Source: Bacillota bacterium (lineage in GTDB: Bacteria > Bacillota > Sulfobacillia > Symbiobacteriales > ZC4RG38). Taken from it: 32,775 nucleotides of DNA. The stretch is taken from contig JAKKUO010000023.1 in assembly GCA_021890795.1 (NCBI GenBank), positions 1 to 32,775 of the forward strand, in the 5' to 3' direction. The notes beneath the pieces were generated by a model. The model did not search any database, was not told the DNA's origin, and was given only the letters and a program-made list of their open reading frames with translations. Position numbers and translations under genes: made by a program. This document shows positions 23,236 to 30,672 of the stretch, piece by piece; the stretch's first letter is position 1; the number at the start of each line of letters is the position of its first letter.

Positions 23236-23793
23236 GTGATCAACGTCAACGACTTCCGGCGCGGCGTGGTCATCGAGTACGAAGGCGGCGTCTATGAGGT
23301 GATCGAGTTCCTGCACGTCAAGCCCGGCAAGGGCGCAGCCTTCGTGCGGGCCAAGCTCAAGAACGTCATGACCGGGGCCGTGATCGAGACCACCTTCAAC
23401 GCGGGCATCAAGGTGCCCCGGGCCAACGTCCACCGCTCCGAGTACCAGTTCCTCTATGAGGCCGACGGCATGTACACCTTCATGAACACCGAGACCTATG
23501 ACCAGGTGACCCTCACCCGGGAGCAGGTGGGGGAGGCGGCCAACTTCCTCCTGGAGAACATGAACGTCAACCTGGTGGAGTGGAACGGCCGCATCATCGG
23601 CATCGAACTGCCCAACACCGTGGAGCTGGAGGTCGTGGAGACCGAGCCCGGCTTCAAGGGCGACACCGCGACCGGGGCCACCAAGCCGGCGAAGGTCCAG
23701 ACCGGCTATGTCCTTCAGGTGCCGCTGTTTATCAACGTCGGCGACAAGATCCGGGTCGATACCCGCACCGGCGAGTACCTCGGCCGGGCGTAA
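23236..23793 (+). CDS. efp: Translation elongation factor P
   Basis: A 185-residue EF-P that relieves ribosome stalling at polyproline. GTG at 23236 gives the standard N terminus (INVNDFRRGVVIEYEGGVYEVIEF), 42 nt after the peptidase stop. Domain I holds the loop VKPGKGAAF with Lys32, the residue modified or contacting the peptidyl-transferase centre. The KOW-like domain is followed by two OB domains, and the C-terminal signature GDTATGATKPAKVQTG then VPLFINVGDKIRVDTRTGEYL is complete. No genes for EpmA/B-type modification are seen nearby. The many Pro-rich exported proteins in this window would make EF-P useful. Confidence 0.97.
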   Translation: MINVNDFRRGVVIEYEGGVYEVIEFLHVKPGKGAAFVRAKLKNVMTGAVIETTFNAGIKVPRANVHRSEYQFLYEADGMYTFMNTETYDQVTLTREQVGEAANFLLENMNVNLVEWNGRIIGIELPNTVELEVVETEPGFKGDTATGATKPAKVQTGYVLQVPLFINVGDKIRVDTRTGEYLGRA

Positions 23794-23868
23794 GGGCGGG
23801 CGCCGGGGCGCCCGGCGGCGCTGCCGCCGGCTGCCGGACCGGTGCCGCTTCTGGCTTTGGGTCGGTCC

Positions 23869-23910
23869 CGGGCAGGGCTGGCAACGCCGGCCCTGCCCGG
23901 GGCTTGTCTT
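23869..23910 (+). terminator. Terminator-like hairpin after efp
   Basis: CGGGCAGGGC (23869-23878) pairs with GCCCTGCCCG (23890-23899) around TGGCAACGCCG, followed by GGGCTTGTCTTT, a weak T-rich tail. Two shorter GC hairpins precede it (about 23795-23830). Confidence 0.5.
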
Positions 23911-23983
23911 TCGCATGAAGACGACCCCGGTCCGGGCACCCTATAACAGGCCCCAAGGCTTTTCCTGCTAGGGGGGCTCAGCG

Positions 23984-24391
23984 GTGGAAGGTCTGCGTTC
24001 CCGGGTCGCCTACCTGAGCGGTCTTGTAGAGGGTCTGGCCATCGAGGACGGCTCCGCCCACGGGCGGGTGCTCGCGGAGGTGGTCGGCATCCTGGGGGAG
24101 ATGGCGGAGGCCATCGACGAGGTCCGGGAGGCCCAGGACGAGCTGGCAGATTACATCGACGAGGTGGATGAAGACCTCACCGACCTGGCCGGCGATGTCT
24201 ACATCCCGGACGGGGAGGATGAGGAGGACGACGAGGACGATGACGACGCCGGCCTCGCCGAGCTCCACTGCCCCAACTGCGGCCAGCTTCTGGCCCTGGC
24301 CGCCGGGGCCCTGGCGGACCGGAACCAGGGCGTGAGCGTGGTCTGCCCGGGCTGCGGCACCCTGGTGGGGGTCGTGGCGGAGGAGGACTGA
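23984..24391 (+). CDS. CD1247 N-terminal-domain zinc-ribbon protein
   Basis: A 135-residue protein resembling the CD1247-type family found beside efp and spoIIIA in many spore formers. Residues 1-65 are helical (RVAYLSGLVEGLAIEDGSAH, then a coiled-coil-like segment with heptad-spaced Leu, Ile and Val). Residues 70-90 are an extreme acidic run of Asp and Glu. The C terminus carries two CxxC pairs, Cys96/Cys99 (CPNCG) and Cys121/Cys124 (CPGCG), which should bind one zinc. GTG at 23984 follows GGGGGG by 7 nt. TATAAC at 23942 could be a -10, without a clear -35. Function unknown; the location suggests a sporulation or translation-linked role. Confidence 0.75.
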   Translation: MEGLRSRVAYLSGLVEGLAIEDGSAHGRVLAEVVGILGEMAEAIDEVREAQDELADYIDEVDEDLTDLAGDVYIPDGEDEEDDEDDDDAGLAELHCPNCGQLLALAAGALADRNQGVSVVCPGCGTLVGVVAEED

Positions 24392-24404
24392 GGACGGGTA
24401 CCGG

Positions 24405-24439
24405 GGCGGAGGCTACTCCCGGGGCCTCCGCCGTCTTTT
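24405..24439 (+). terminator. Intrinsic terminator after the CD1247-type gene
   Basis: GGCGGAGGC (24405-24413) pairs with GCCTCCGCC (24424-24432), then GTCTTTTTC. It cleanly separates the upstream block from the TPP riboswitch transcript. Confidence 0.88.
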
Positions 24440-24459
24440 TCGAGATGAGCCCCGGGGGC

Positions 24460-24489
24460 TTGCCACCGGCCGGGGAAAAGGGGTATAAG
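24460..24489 (+). promoter_or_regulatory. Sigma-A promoter of the TPP riboswitch transcript
   Basis: TTGCCA (24460-24465), 18-nt spacer, TATAAG (24484-24489). The -35 is identical to that of the cobalamin riboswitch promoter. Confidence 0.72.
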
Positions 24490-24530
24490 TAAGAGCAGGA
24501 CAATTTCATCCTGCATAACAGATCCCGTGA

Positions 24531-24633
24531 CCGCTGGGGGAGTCGCGAGCCCTTCGGGGCAGGGCGGCTGAGAACCGGGGCCAACCCCGGGACCCCTGAA
24601 CCTGATCCGGGTCATGCCGGCGTAGGGAAGCGG
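24531..24633 (+). ncRNA. TPP (thiamine pyrophosphate) riboswitch
   Basis: The closing stem is CCGCT (24531-24535) with AGCGG (24629-24633). Conserved blocks are CTGAGA (24568-24573), CTGAACCTGAT (24596-24606) and CATGCCGGCGTAGGGAA (24613-24629). Elevated TPP normally turns the downstream gene off, and a terminator follows. Confidence 0.97.
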
Positions 24634-24671
24634 CGAGCGGAGAACACCTTCCGAACGAATGAAGGGAGACC

Positions 24672-24701
24672 CGCACCGCGGCCCGGCCGCGGTGCGTTTT
24701 T
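24672..24701 (+). terminator. Intrinsic terminator of the TPP riboswitch
   Basis: CGCACCGCGGC (24672-24682), loop CCG, GCCGCGGTGCG (24686-24696), TTTTT (24697-24701). It is 102 nt before thiT and completes the transcriptional OFF switch. Confidence 0.92.
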
Positions 24702-24802
24702 GCTACCGGCCCGCGGCTTGCGGCGCGCCCCTCGGCCACCGGTGCCCCCGGGTCGCTCCTGACCCCCGTGGCGGCCACCTGGGAACAAAGGAGGTCGGTC
24801 CC

Positions 24803-25333
24803 ATGGCGCTGCGCCTCAACACCCGGGCCGTCGTCGAGTCCGGCGTCGCCCTGGCCCTGGCCTATGTGCTTTCGGAGATTAAGGTCTACCAGATGCCCCA
24901 GGGCGGCGATGTGACCGCCGGCGGCATGCTTCCCATCATCTTCATCGCCCTTCGCCACGGCACCGCGGCCGGGGTCCTGGCGGGGCTGGGCCTGGGCCTT
25001 CTGAAGCAATTCCTCGGTGGCTACGTGGTCCATCCCGTCCAGGCGATCCTGGACTACCCTCTGGCTTTTGCCCTGCTGGGCCTGGCGGGTCTTACCCCCC
25101 GGCACCCGTGGCTGGGCACCTTCATCGGGATGTTCGGCCGCTTTGTCTCCCACGTCATCTCCGGGGTGATCTTCTTCACAGAGTACGCCGGCGGCCAGAA
25201 TGTCTGGGTCTACTCGATCTTGTACAACGGTACCTTCATGCTGCCCGAGCTGATCGTGGGCATGGTGCTCCTCACCCTGCTCTTCCGCCACCCGGCGCTG
25301 CGGAGCCTCGCCCAGCGGCAGCGGGAGGCCTGA
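24803..25333 (+). CDS. thiT: Thiamine ECF transporter S component (ThiT-like)
   Basis: A 176-residue membrane protein of the ThiT family, the substrate-capture subunit that binds thiamine and docks on a shared ECF energy-coupling module (EcfA/A'/T, not in this window). About six hydrophobic segments are visible, from VVESGVALALAYVLSEIKVY to ELIVGMVLLTLLF. Family marks are the N-terminal YQMPQGGDVTAGGMLPIIFIALRHG stretch (membrane loop 1) and the conserved GRFVSHVISGVIFFTEYAGG with VWVYSILYNGTFMLPE near the C terminus, which form the thiamine pocket. ATG at 24803 has AAAGGAGGT 7 nt upstream. The TPP riboswitch in the leader supports thiamine as ligand. Confidence 0.93.
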   Translation: MALRLNTRAVVESGVALALAYVLSEIKVYQMPQGGDVTAGGMLPIIFIALRHGTAAGVLAGLGLGLLKQFLGGYVVHPVQAILDYPLAFALLGLAGLTPRHPWLGTFIGMFGRFVSHVISGVIFFTEYAGGQNVWVYSILYNGTFMLPELIVGMVLLTLLFRHPALRSLAQRQREA

Positions 25334-25341
25334 GCCCTGGC

Positions 25342-25386
25342 GAGCGCCCCGGACCGGCGGGTCCATCCCGCCGGCCCGGGGCGCTC
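25342..25386 (+). terminator. Long hairpin after thiT
   Basis: GAGCGCCCCGG (25342-25352) and CCGGCGGG pair with CCCGCCGG and CCGGGGCGCTC (25376-25386) with a single A/C mismatch and a TCCAT loop. No T-run follows. It separates thiT from the sporulation operon. Confidence 0.6.
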
Positions 25387-25495
25387 CGCGTCTCGGGCTC
25401 CGTCGCATCCCTGCCGCCTCTGCCCTTTCCCCGGCCAGGAGGCATAACCTGTCCCCTGCCGCGTACCCATGTGAATGCGGACAGGGGGTGAGGCG

Positions 25496-26509
25496 GTGAC
25501 GGACTGGTTGCGCTACCTGGCGGCGGGGCTCAGGGAGCCGGTGGGGACTGCCGCCGGGCTTCTCCTCCCCGGCCCCGAGGAGATCCGGCTCCGGGCCGGG
25601 CGGCCGGTGGAACTCATCGGCCCGGGTCGGTCCGGCTTTGTCACCCCCGCCGGGGAGTTGACGGAGGAACCCGGCCGGGCGCTCAGAGCGACTCCTTCCG
25701 ATGTGGCCACCACCTTTCAACTGGTCTGCCAGGGGTCGGTGTACGCCTGGGAGGAGGAGCTTCGGGGCGGCTTTGTCACCCTGCCCGGCGGCCACCGGGT
25801 GGGTGTCGCCGGCCGCGCGGTGGTGGAAGGGGGGCGGCTCCGGACGGTGCGGCCGGTGGCCAGCCTCAGCCTCCGCATCGCCCGGGCGCTCCCCGGCGCC
25901 GCCCGGGGGCTTCTGCCCCACCTGGTGACCGGCGGCCGGCTCCTCTCTACCCTCCTGATCTCCCCGCCCCAGGCGGGGAAGACCACGCTCCTTCGGGACC
26001 TGGTCCGGCTCGCCTCCACCGGGGACCCCGCCGCCGGGCTGCGGCCCCAGAAGGTGGCGGTGGTGGACGAGCGGTCGGAGATCGGCGGCTCCGCCGGCGG
26101 GGTCCCGACCCTGGACCTCGGCCCCCGGACCGACGTCCTGGACGGCTGCCCCAAAGCGGAGGGGATGCTCCTGGTGATCCGGGCCCTCTCCCCGGAGGTG
26201 GTGGCGGTGGATGAGCTGGGCCGGGACGAGGACGCGGGGGCGGTGCTGGAAGGGCTCCTGGCCGGGGTGACGGTCCTGGCCACCGCCCATGCCGGCTCCC
26301 TCGACGAAGCCCGGCGCCGGCCCTCCCTCCGCCGGCTGCTGGCCCAGGGTGCCTTCGCCCGCGCGGTGCTCCTCAGCCGGCGGCTCGGCCCGGGCACCGT
26401 GGAGCAGGTCTGGCGGCTGCCCGAGGGGGAGCCCCTGCTCCGGGGGACCCTGGCCCCGAGGGACCGGAGGGGCAGCCGGCAGGAGGGGTGGGCATGTGGG
26501 CCAAGGTGA
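25496..26509 (+). CDS. spoIIIAA: Stage III sporulation protein AA (ATPase)
   Basis: A 337-residue ATPase of the SpoIIIA-SpoIIQ channel that links mother cell and forespore; it resembles type II/IV secretion ATPases. The GTG at 25496 is preferred because GGGGGTGAGG lies just upstream; the in-frame ATG at 25475 lacks such a site. The N-terminal domain has EEIRLRAGRPVEL; the Walker A is PPQAGKTT with Lys162 (Ser in place of the usual leading Gly), followed by KVAVVDERSEIGG and the Walker B-like VVAVDELGRDED, then TAHAGSLDEARRRPS with the conserved His. It is the first of eight tightly packed genes. A sigma-E promoter is expected, but only a poor -10-like CATAACCT near 25443 is visible. Confidence 0.93.
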   Translation: MTDWLRYLAAGLREPVGTAAGLLLPGPEEIRLRAGRPVELIGPGRSGFVTPAGELTEEPGRALRATPSDVATTFQLVCQGSVYAWEEELRGGFVTLPGGHRVGVAGRAVVEGGRLRTVRPVASLSLRIARALPGAARGLLPHLVTGGRLLSTLLISPPQAGKTTLLRDLVRLASTGDPAAGLRPQKVAVVDERSEIGGSAGGVPTLDLGPRTDVLDGCPKAEGMLLVIRALSPEVVAVDELGRDEDAGAVLEGLLAGVTVLATAHAGSLDEARRRPSLRRLLAQGAFARAVLLSRRLGPGTVEQVWRLPEGEPLLRGTLAPRDRRGSRQEGWACGPR

Positions 26510-27006
26510 TCGGGGCCCTGCTGGTCACCGGCGCAGGGGCCGGGGTGGGGTGGCAGCTGGCCCAGCCCCTCTCCCGGCGGCCGGAGGAGCTACGGCAGAT
26601 CCAGGCGGGCCTCAGCCTCTTGGAGACGGAGATTGGCTACGGGGCAGTGCCCCTGCCCGAGGCCCTGGGCCGGGCCGCAGCCGCCGGCGGGGCTGCCCGG
26701 CGGCTCTTCGGCCGGGCCGCCGCGGCCTGCGACCGGGCGGAGACCCCGGCGGCGGCCCTGCAGATGGCCCTTGGGGCCTTCTGGGCCGGATCCGCCCTGG
26801 CTCCCCCGGATCGGGAGGCCCTGGCCGGACTCGCCGCGGTGCTGGGGGCTTCGGACCGGCAGGACCAGATCCGGCACCTCCGGCTCTGCCGGGAGCGGCT
26901 CCGGGCGGCGGAGGCCGCCGCGGAGGCGGACCGCCTGCGGTACGAGCGGCTTTACCGGCACCTGGGACTGCTGGGAGGGCTGGCGGCGGCCATTCTGCTG
27001 CTGTAG
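26494..27006 (+). CDS. spoIIIAB: Stage III sporulation protein AB
   Basis: A 170-residue membrane-linked protein, GspF-like in the channel model. ATG at 26494 is 5-6 nt after AGGAGGGG and overlaps the spoIIIAA end by 16 bp. One N-terminal membrane segment (VIGALLVTGAGAGVGWQLA) and one at the C terminus (LGGLAAAILLL) flank a helical cytosolic region with RPEELRQIQAGLSLLETEIGYGAVPLPEAL, the family hallmark. Position between AA and AC is canonical. Confidence 0.9.
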   Translation: MWAKVIGALLVTGAGAGVGWQLAQPLSRRPEELRQIQAGLSLLETEIGYGAVPLPEALGRAAAAGGAARRLFGRAAAACDRAETPAAALQMALGAFWAGSALAPPDREALAGLAAVLGASDRQDQIRHLRLCRERLRAAEAAAEADRLRYERLYRHLGLLGGLAAAILLL

Positions 27007-27078
27007 GGTTTCTGCCTGCTACCGGGAGGCTGCCCGGAGGATCCCGGGGCGGGATCCGGCGAGGGGGGAGGCGGGCCG

Positions 27079-27276
27079 GTGGACGTCTCGGTCATCATGC
27101 GCATCGGGGCGGTGGGCATCCTGGTGGCCGCGCTGGTGGTGGTGCTGAAGCAGGCCGGCCGGGAGGAGCACGGGCTGATGGTCACCATTGCCGGGGTGGT
27201 GGTGGTGCTCCTGATGGTGATGTCCATGGTCGCCCGGTTCTTCGAGACGATGAAGACCATCTTCTTTCTCTACTAG
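27079..27276 (+). CDS. spoIIIAC: Stage III sporulation protein AC
   Basis: A 65-residue integral membrane protein. GTG at 27079 follows the purine-rich GAGGGGGGAGG. Two hydrophobic helices (IGAVGILVAALVVVLKQAG and the VTIAGVVVVLLMVMSMVARF segment) are separated by the polar REEHGLM turn, the typical AC layout. It pairs with AD as small membrane subunits of the channel base. Confidence 0.92.
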   Translation: MDVSVIMRIGAVGILVAALVVVLKQAGREEHGLMVTIAGVVVVLLMVMSMVARFFETMKTIFFLY

Positions 27277-27290
27277 CGGGAGGGACCGCG

Positions 27291-27677
27291 GTGGAGATCC
27301 TCCAGGTGGTGGGGCTGGGGCTGGTGGCGGGGAGCATCCTCCTGGTCCTCCGGCAGCAGCGGCCGGAACTGGCGATGCTGCTCTCCCTGGCCGCCGGGGC
27401 GGTGATCTTCCTGGCCATGCTGGACCGGGTCCTGGCGGTGGTGGAGACCCTGGAGAGCCTGGGGCAGCGGGCCCGGGTCGAGACCCCGTACCTGGCCACG
27501 GTGCTCCGGATCATCGGCATCGCGTACCTGGCGGACTTTGGCAGCCAGGTGCTGAGCGACGCCGGGGAGAAGGCGGTCGCGGCCAAGGTGGAGATGGCGG
27601 GCAAGGTGCTGATCCTGATCCTGGCCCTGCCGGTCCTGCTCGCCATCCTCGACACCCTGCTGCAGATGCTGGCGTGA
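27291..27677 (+). CDS. spoIIIAD: Stage III sporulation protein AD
   Basis: A 128-residue membrane protein, homologous in style to AC over its first half. GTG at 27291 has GGGAGGG 6 nt upstream, only 14 nt after spoIIIAC. Hydrophobic segments at about 5-20, 28-50 and 100-125 surround the soluble stretch LGQRARVETPYLATVLRIIGIAYLADFGSQVLSDAGEKAVAAKVEMAGK, the family signature. Its stop overlaps the spoIIIAE region. Confidence 0.92.
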   Translation: MEILQVVGLGLVAGSILLVLRQQRPELAMLLSLAAGAVIFLAMLDRVLAVVETLESLGQRARVETPYLATVLRIIGIAYLADFGSQVLSDAGEKAVAAKVEMAGKVLILILALPVLLAILDTLLQMLA

Positions 27678-27688
27678 GGAGGGTGGCC

Positions 27689-29020
27689 GTGGCGCGGATC
27701 CGCACCGGTCCCGATCGGCCGGCCCACCTCCGGCAAGCCCGACCGGCACTGGCCCTGTTGGCGGCCCTGGGGCTGCTGGCGGCCCTAGGCCTGGCCTTTC
27801 CCGCCGGCCGGGCCCGGGCGGAGACCACCGGGTCGCCGGCGGCAGGCGACCCCCAGACCCCGGGGGGTCTGCCGGCGGGGGCGCCGCCCGGGGCCGGCCC
27901 CGGCTGGCCGCAGCAGCCCTTCGACCCTGCCCGGCTGGCCCAGGAGCAGCTCCGGGCTCTGGAGACCGGCCCCCTGGAGCAGATGCTGGCGGAGCTGAGC
28001 CGCACCTGGGCGGGGTACGCCCCGGAACTCCGGCTCCAGGAGGTCCTGCGGTTCTACGCCGGCGGGGAGGAAAGCCCCTGGCAGCCCGCGGCCCTGGCCC
28101 GGGGGCTCGCCCACTACCTCCTTCGGGAAGTGATGGCCAACTCGGGCCTCCTGGTCCGGCTCCTGGTGATGGCCATGCTGGCCGCGGTGCTCCAGAACCT
28201 CTCCGGGGCCTTCGCCCACGAAGGCGCGGCCCAGGTGGCCCACCTGGTGGTCTACCTGGTCCTCAGCCTGATGGTCCTCGCCGGGTTCCGGCTGGCGGTG
28301 GGCGCAGCCCAGGGGGCGATGGAACAGCTGCAGAGTTTTCTCCTGGCCCTGCTGCCCATGCTCCTGACGGTGCTGGTGGCCATGGGCAGCGTCACCACCG
28401 CGGCGGTGCTGCAGCCCATCTTCCCGGCCCTGCTGGCCGCGGTGGTGGGGGTGGTGACCCGGGTGGTCTTCCCCCTGATCTTCTTCAGCGTGGTCCTGGA
28501 GATCGCCGGGGGGCTGAACGAGAAGCTGAAGGTGAGCCACCTCGCCGGCCTCCTGCGCCAGGGGGCGCTGGTGACCATGGGCCTCCTCTTCACCCTCTTC
28601 TTCGGCTTCAGCGCCGTCCGGGCAGCAGCCGGAGCGGTGGGGGACTCGGTGGCCATGCGGACGGCCAAGTACCTCACCGGCGCCCTGGTGCCGGTGGTGG
28701 GGAAGATCTTTTCGGACGCGACGGAACTGGTCTGGTCCGCCGGGATCCTCGTCAAGAACGGCCTGGGGCTCCTGGGGCTCGCTGCAATCTTCCTGATTGC
28801 CGTCTTCCCTTGTCTGAAGATCCTCTCCCTGGTGCTGATCTACCGGGCGGCGGCCGCGCTGGTCCAGCCCGTCGGCCAGGGGCCTGTAGCCGCCACCCTA
28901 AACGCGGTGGCCTCGAGCCTGGTGCTCATCGGCGGCACCCTCGGGGTGGTGGCGATGATGTTCTTCCTCACCGTGGCGGTGGTGGTGGGCATGGGGAACC
29001 TGACGGTCATGATGCGCTGA
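27689..29020 (+). CDS. spoIIIAE: Stage III sporulation protein AE
   Basis: A 443-residue polytopic membrane protein. Three in-frame GTGs are possible (27674, 27683, 27689); 27689 is chosen for its 5-nt spacing from AGGAGGG. A cleavable-looking signal (ALALLAALGLLAALGLAFPAGRARA) is followed by a 130-residue extracytoplasmic region and then about eight membrane segments, with the conserved SHLAGLLRQGALVTMGLLFTLFFG and AVGDSVAMRTAKYLTGALVPVVGKIFSDATELV blocks. It is thought to act as a permease-like part of the SpoIIIA channel. Confidence 0.93.
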   Translation: MARIRTGPDRPAHLRQARPALALLAALGLLAALGLAFPAGRARAETTGSPAAGDPQTPGGLPAGAPPGAGPGWPQQPFDPARLAQEQLRALETGPLEQMLAELSRTWAGYAPELRLQEVLRFYAGGEESPWQPAALARGLAHYLLREVMANSGLLVRLLVMAMLAAVLQNLSGAFAHEGAAQVAHLVVYLVLSLMVLAGFRLAVGAAQGAMEQLQSFLLALLPMLLTVLVAMGSVTTAAVLQPIFPALLAAVVGVVTRVVFPLIFFSVVLEIAGGLNEKLKVSHLAGLLRQGALVTMGLLFTLFFGFSAVRAAAGAVGDSVAMRTAKYLTGALVPVVGKIFSDATELVWSAGILVKNGLGLLGLAAIFLIAVFPCLKILSLVLIYRAAAALVQPVGQGPVAATLNAVASSLVLIGGTLGVVAMMFFLTVAVVVGMGNLTVMMR

Positions 29021-29065
29021 GGGGACCGGCGCTCCCGGGGCGGTCACCCCGACGGCGGAGGGGGG

Positions 29066-29959
29066 ATGCCGGTGGAAGGGCTGAAGGAGATGGTCCGGTC
29101 CCTGGTCGCCCTGATCCTGGTGGGGACCGCCCTGGACCTCGCCCTGCCCCAGGGCTCCATGCGAGGCTTCGTCCGGGTGGTGGTGGGACTCCTCCTGGTG
29201 CAGACCGTGCTGGAGCCTGCCTTCGCGCTGGTCCGGCGGCCCCTGGACCCCGGAGCGGCGGCTTTCTCCCTGGGGGATGACGCCCCCTTCCCCGCCCCGG
29301 AAGAGATCTCCCGGCGGGCCCGGACCCTCCGGGAGCGGGTCCAGGACCAGGCCTTAGCGGAGATGCGGCAGCGGGTGGCGGAGGCAGCGGCCGGCCTCGC
29401 CAGGGGTGTACCGGGGGTGGGAGCGGCCACTGCGGAAGCGGTGCTCTCGCCGCCGGGGCCCCGGGGGGAACCGCCCCGGGTGGTGGAAGTCCGGGTGCGG
29501 GTGACCCCGGCCCCCACCCAGGGTCTGCCGCCGGGGGAGCCGGGGAGCTCCTGGAGCACCCTGGCCGGGGACCGGAGCCCTGCCGGCGTCCCCGGGGGGA
29601 GCGGGGACCAGGGCCCGGCCCCTGGGGGGAGTCGGGAACCGGGCCCGCCAGTGGACCCGGTAGCGCCGGTGGCACCGGTCGATCCCGTGGCGCCGGTGCA
29701 GGTGGCACCCGAAGACCCCGCCGGCGGGCCGGTGCGGGGCCAGGGAGGCGCTCCGGCCGGTGGGCCGGCTCCCGCTCCGGGAGGCTCCCCGGCGCCGGCC
29801 CACGGGAACGGGCCGTCCCCACGGGAGGGTGGCCTCCATCCCCTGGCCGCGGCGGTTCAGGCGGAGGTCGCCCGAGGGCTCGGCCTCCGGCCGGAGCAGG
29901 TGGTGGTGCTGGTGGCCGGATCGGCCCCGGCCGGATCGGAAAGGGAGGATGGGCCGTGA
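29066..29959 (+). CDS. spoIIIAF: Stage III sporulation protein AF, enlarged
   Basis: A 297-residue protein, clearly longer than the roughly 200-residue norm. Two N-terminal membrane helices (MVRSLVALILVGTALDLALP and GFVRVVVGLLLVQTVLEPAF) and a helical segment (EEISRRARTLRERVQDQALAEMRQRV) match SpoIIIAF. The ring-building domain is split: a beta strand with VVEVRVRVTPAP near 135-147 is separated from the C-terminal LHPLAAAVQAEVARGLGLRPEQVVV helix-strand by about 115 residues of Pro/Gly/Ala, including PVAPVAPVDPVAPVQVAP. ATG 29066 is used; GTG 29072 is possible. It overlaps spoIIIAG by 4 bp. Confidence 0.9.
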   Translation: MPVEGLKEMVRSLVALILVGTALDLALPQGSMRGFVRVVVGLLLVQTVLEPAFALVRRPLDPGAAAFSLGDDAPFPAPEEISRRARTLRERVQDQALAEMRQRVAEAAAGLARGVPGVGAATAEAVLSPPGPRGEPPRVVEVRVRVTPAPTQGLPPGEPGSSWSTLAGDRSPAGVPGGSGDQGPAPGGSREPGPPVDPVAPVAPVDPVAPVQVAPEDPAGGPVRGQGGAPAGGPAPAPGGSPAPAHGNGPSPREGGLHPLAAAVQAEVARGLGLRPEQVVVLVAGSAPAGSEREDGP

Positions 29960-30672
29960 CGGATCGGCCGGAGAATACCGAACAGGAGGGGCTCCTGGCC
30001 AGGCTTGGCCGACTGCTGGGGCTCAAGGAGTCCCAGGCGCGCAGCATTGCCCTGATCCTGGTCATCGGGCTCCTGGGCCTGTGGCTCCTGGGCTGGGACC
30101 CTGCCGGGACCGCGGACCGGCGGCAGCGGCGGCCTCCCGGGACCTACGTCCAGGCGGACCTGCCCTGGGACACCGGCGAGCAGCAGCCGCAGACCGCCGC
30201 GGCCGCCGGGGGACCCGAAGGGGCGGGGGCGGACAGCCTGAGCAGCTACGAGGCCCGCCTCGCCCGGGAACTGGAGGGGATCCTATCCATGGTCGAGGGA
30301 GCTGGCCAGGTGCGGGTCCTGGTGCGGCTGGCCGCCGGCCCGACCCGGGTACCGGCCATGGAACAGCGGACCACCACCCGGTCGATCCGGGAGCAGGACG
30401 CCGGGGGCGGCACCCGGCAGACCACCGACGCGGACACCGACAGCCGGCCGGCCATGGCCACCGCGGCCGGCGGTGGCGCCGCCCCCTTTGTCCTCCGGGA
30501 GGAGGGGCCCCGGGTGGAGGGGGTCGTGGTGGTGGCCGAAGGGGCCCGGTACCCGCTGGTGCGGGCCGAACTCGCCCAGGCGGCCGCCCTGGCTCTGGGG
30601 GTCCCCCCCAACCGGGTGGCGGTGCTGGCGATGACCCCGGGAGCGCAGGGAGCAGGAGGTGGCGGGCGGTGA
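29956..30672 (+). CDS. spoIIIAG: Stage III sporulation protein AG
   Basis: A 238-residue single-pass protein that forms the large ring of the mother-cell-forespore channel. GTG at 29956 overlaps the previous stop as GTGA. One membrane helix (SIALILVIGLLGLWLLG) is followed by a variable linker, then the ring-building motif: YEARLARELEGILSMVEGAGQVRVLVRL, a long insertion (about 135-175, rich in Thr, Gly and Asp) that corresponds to the beta-triangle region, and VEGVVVVAEGARYPLVRAELAQAAALALGVPPNRVAVLAM. All segments of the family are present. Confidence 0.93.
   Translation: MTDRPENTEQEGLLARLGRLLGLKESQARSIALILVIGLLGLWLLGWDPAGTADRRQRRPPGTYVQADLPWDTGEQQPQTAAAAGGPEGAGADSLSSYEARLARELEGILSMVEGAGQVRVLVRLAAGPTRVPAMEQRTTTRSIREQDAGGGTRQTTDADTDSRPAMATAAGGGAAPFVLREEGPRVEGVVVVAEGARYPLVRAELAQAAALALGVPPNRVAVLAMTPGAQGAGGGGR

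Noticed and set aside
21910-23916. 668-codon minus-strand frame opposite the peptidase and efp genes
   Set aside because: Pure shadow of two well-conserved plus-strand genes.
25435-25495. Sigma-E promoter for spoIIIAA
   Set aside because: Expected from biology, but only a poor -10-like string and no -35 could be found, so it is not listed as a feature.
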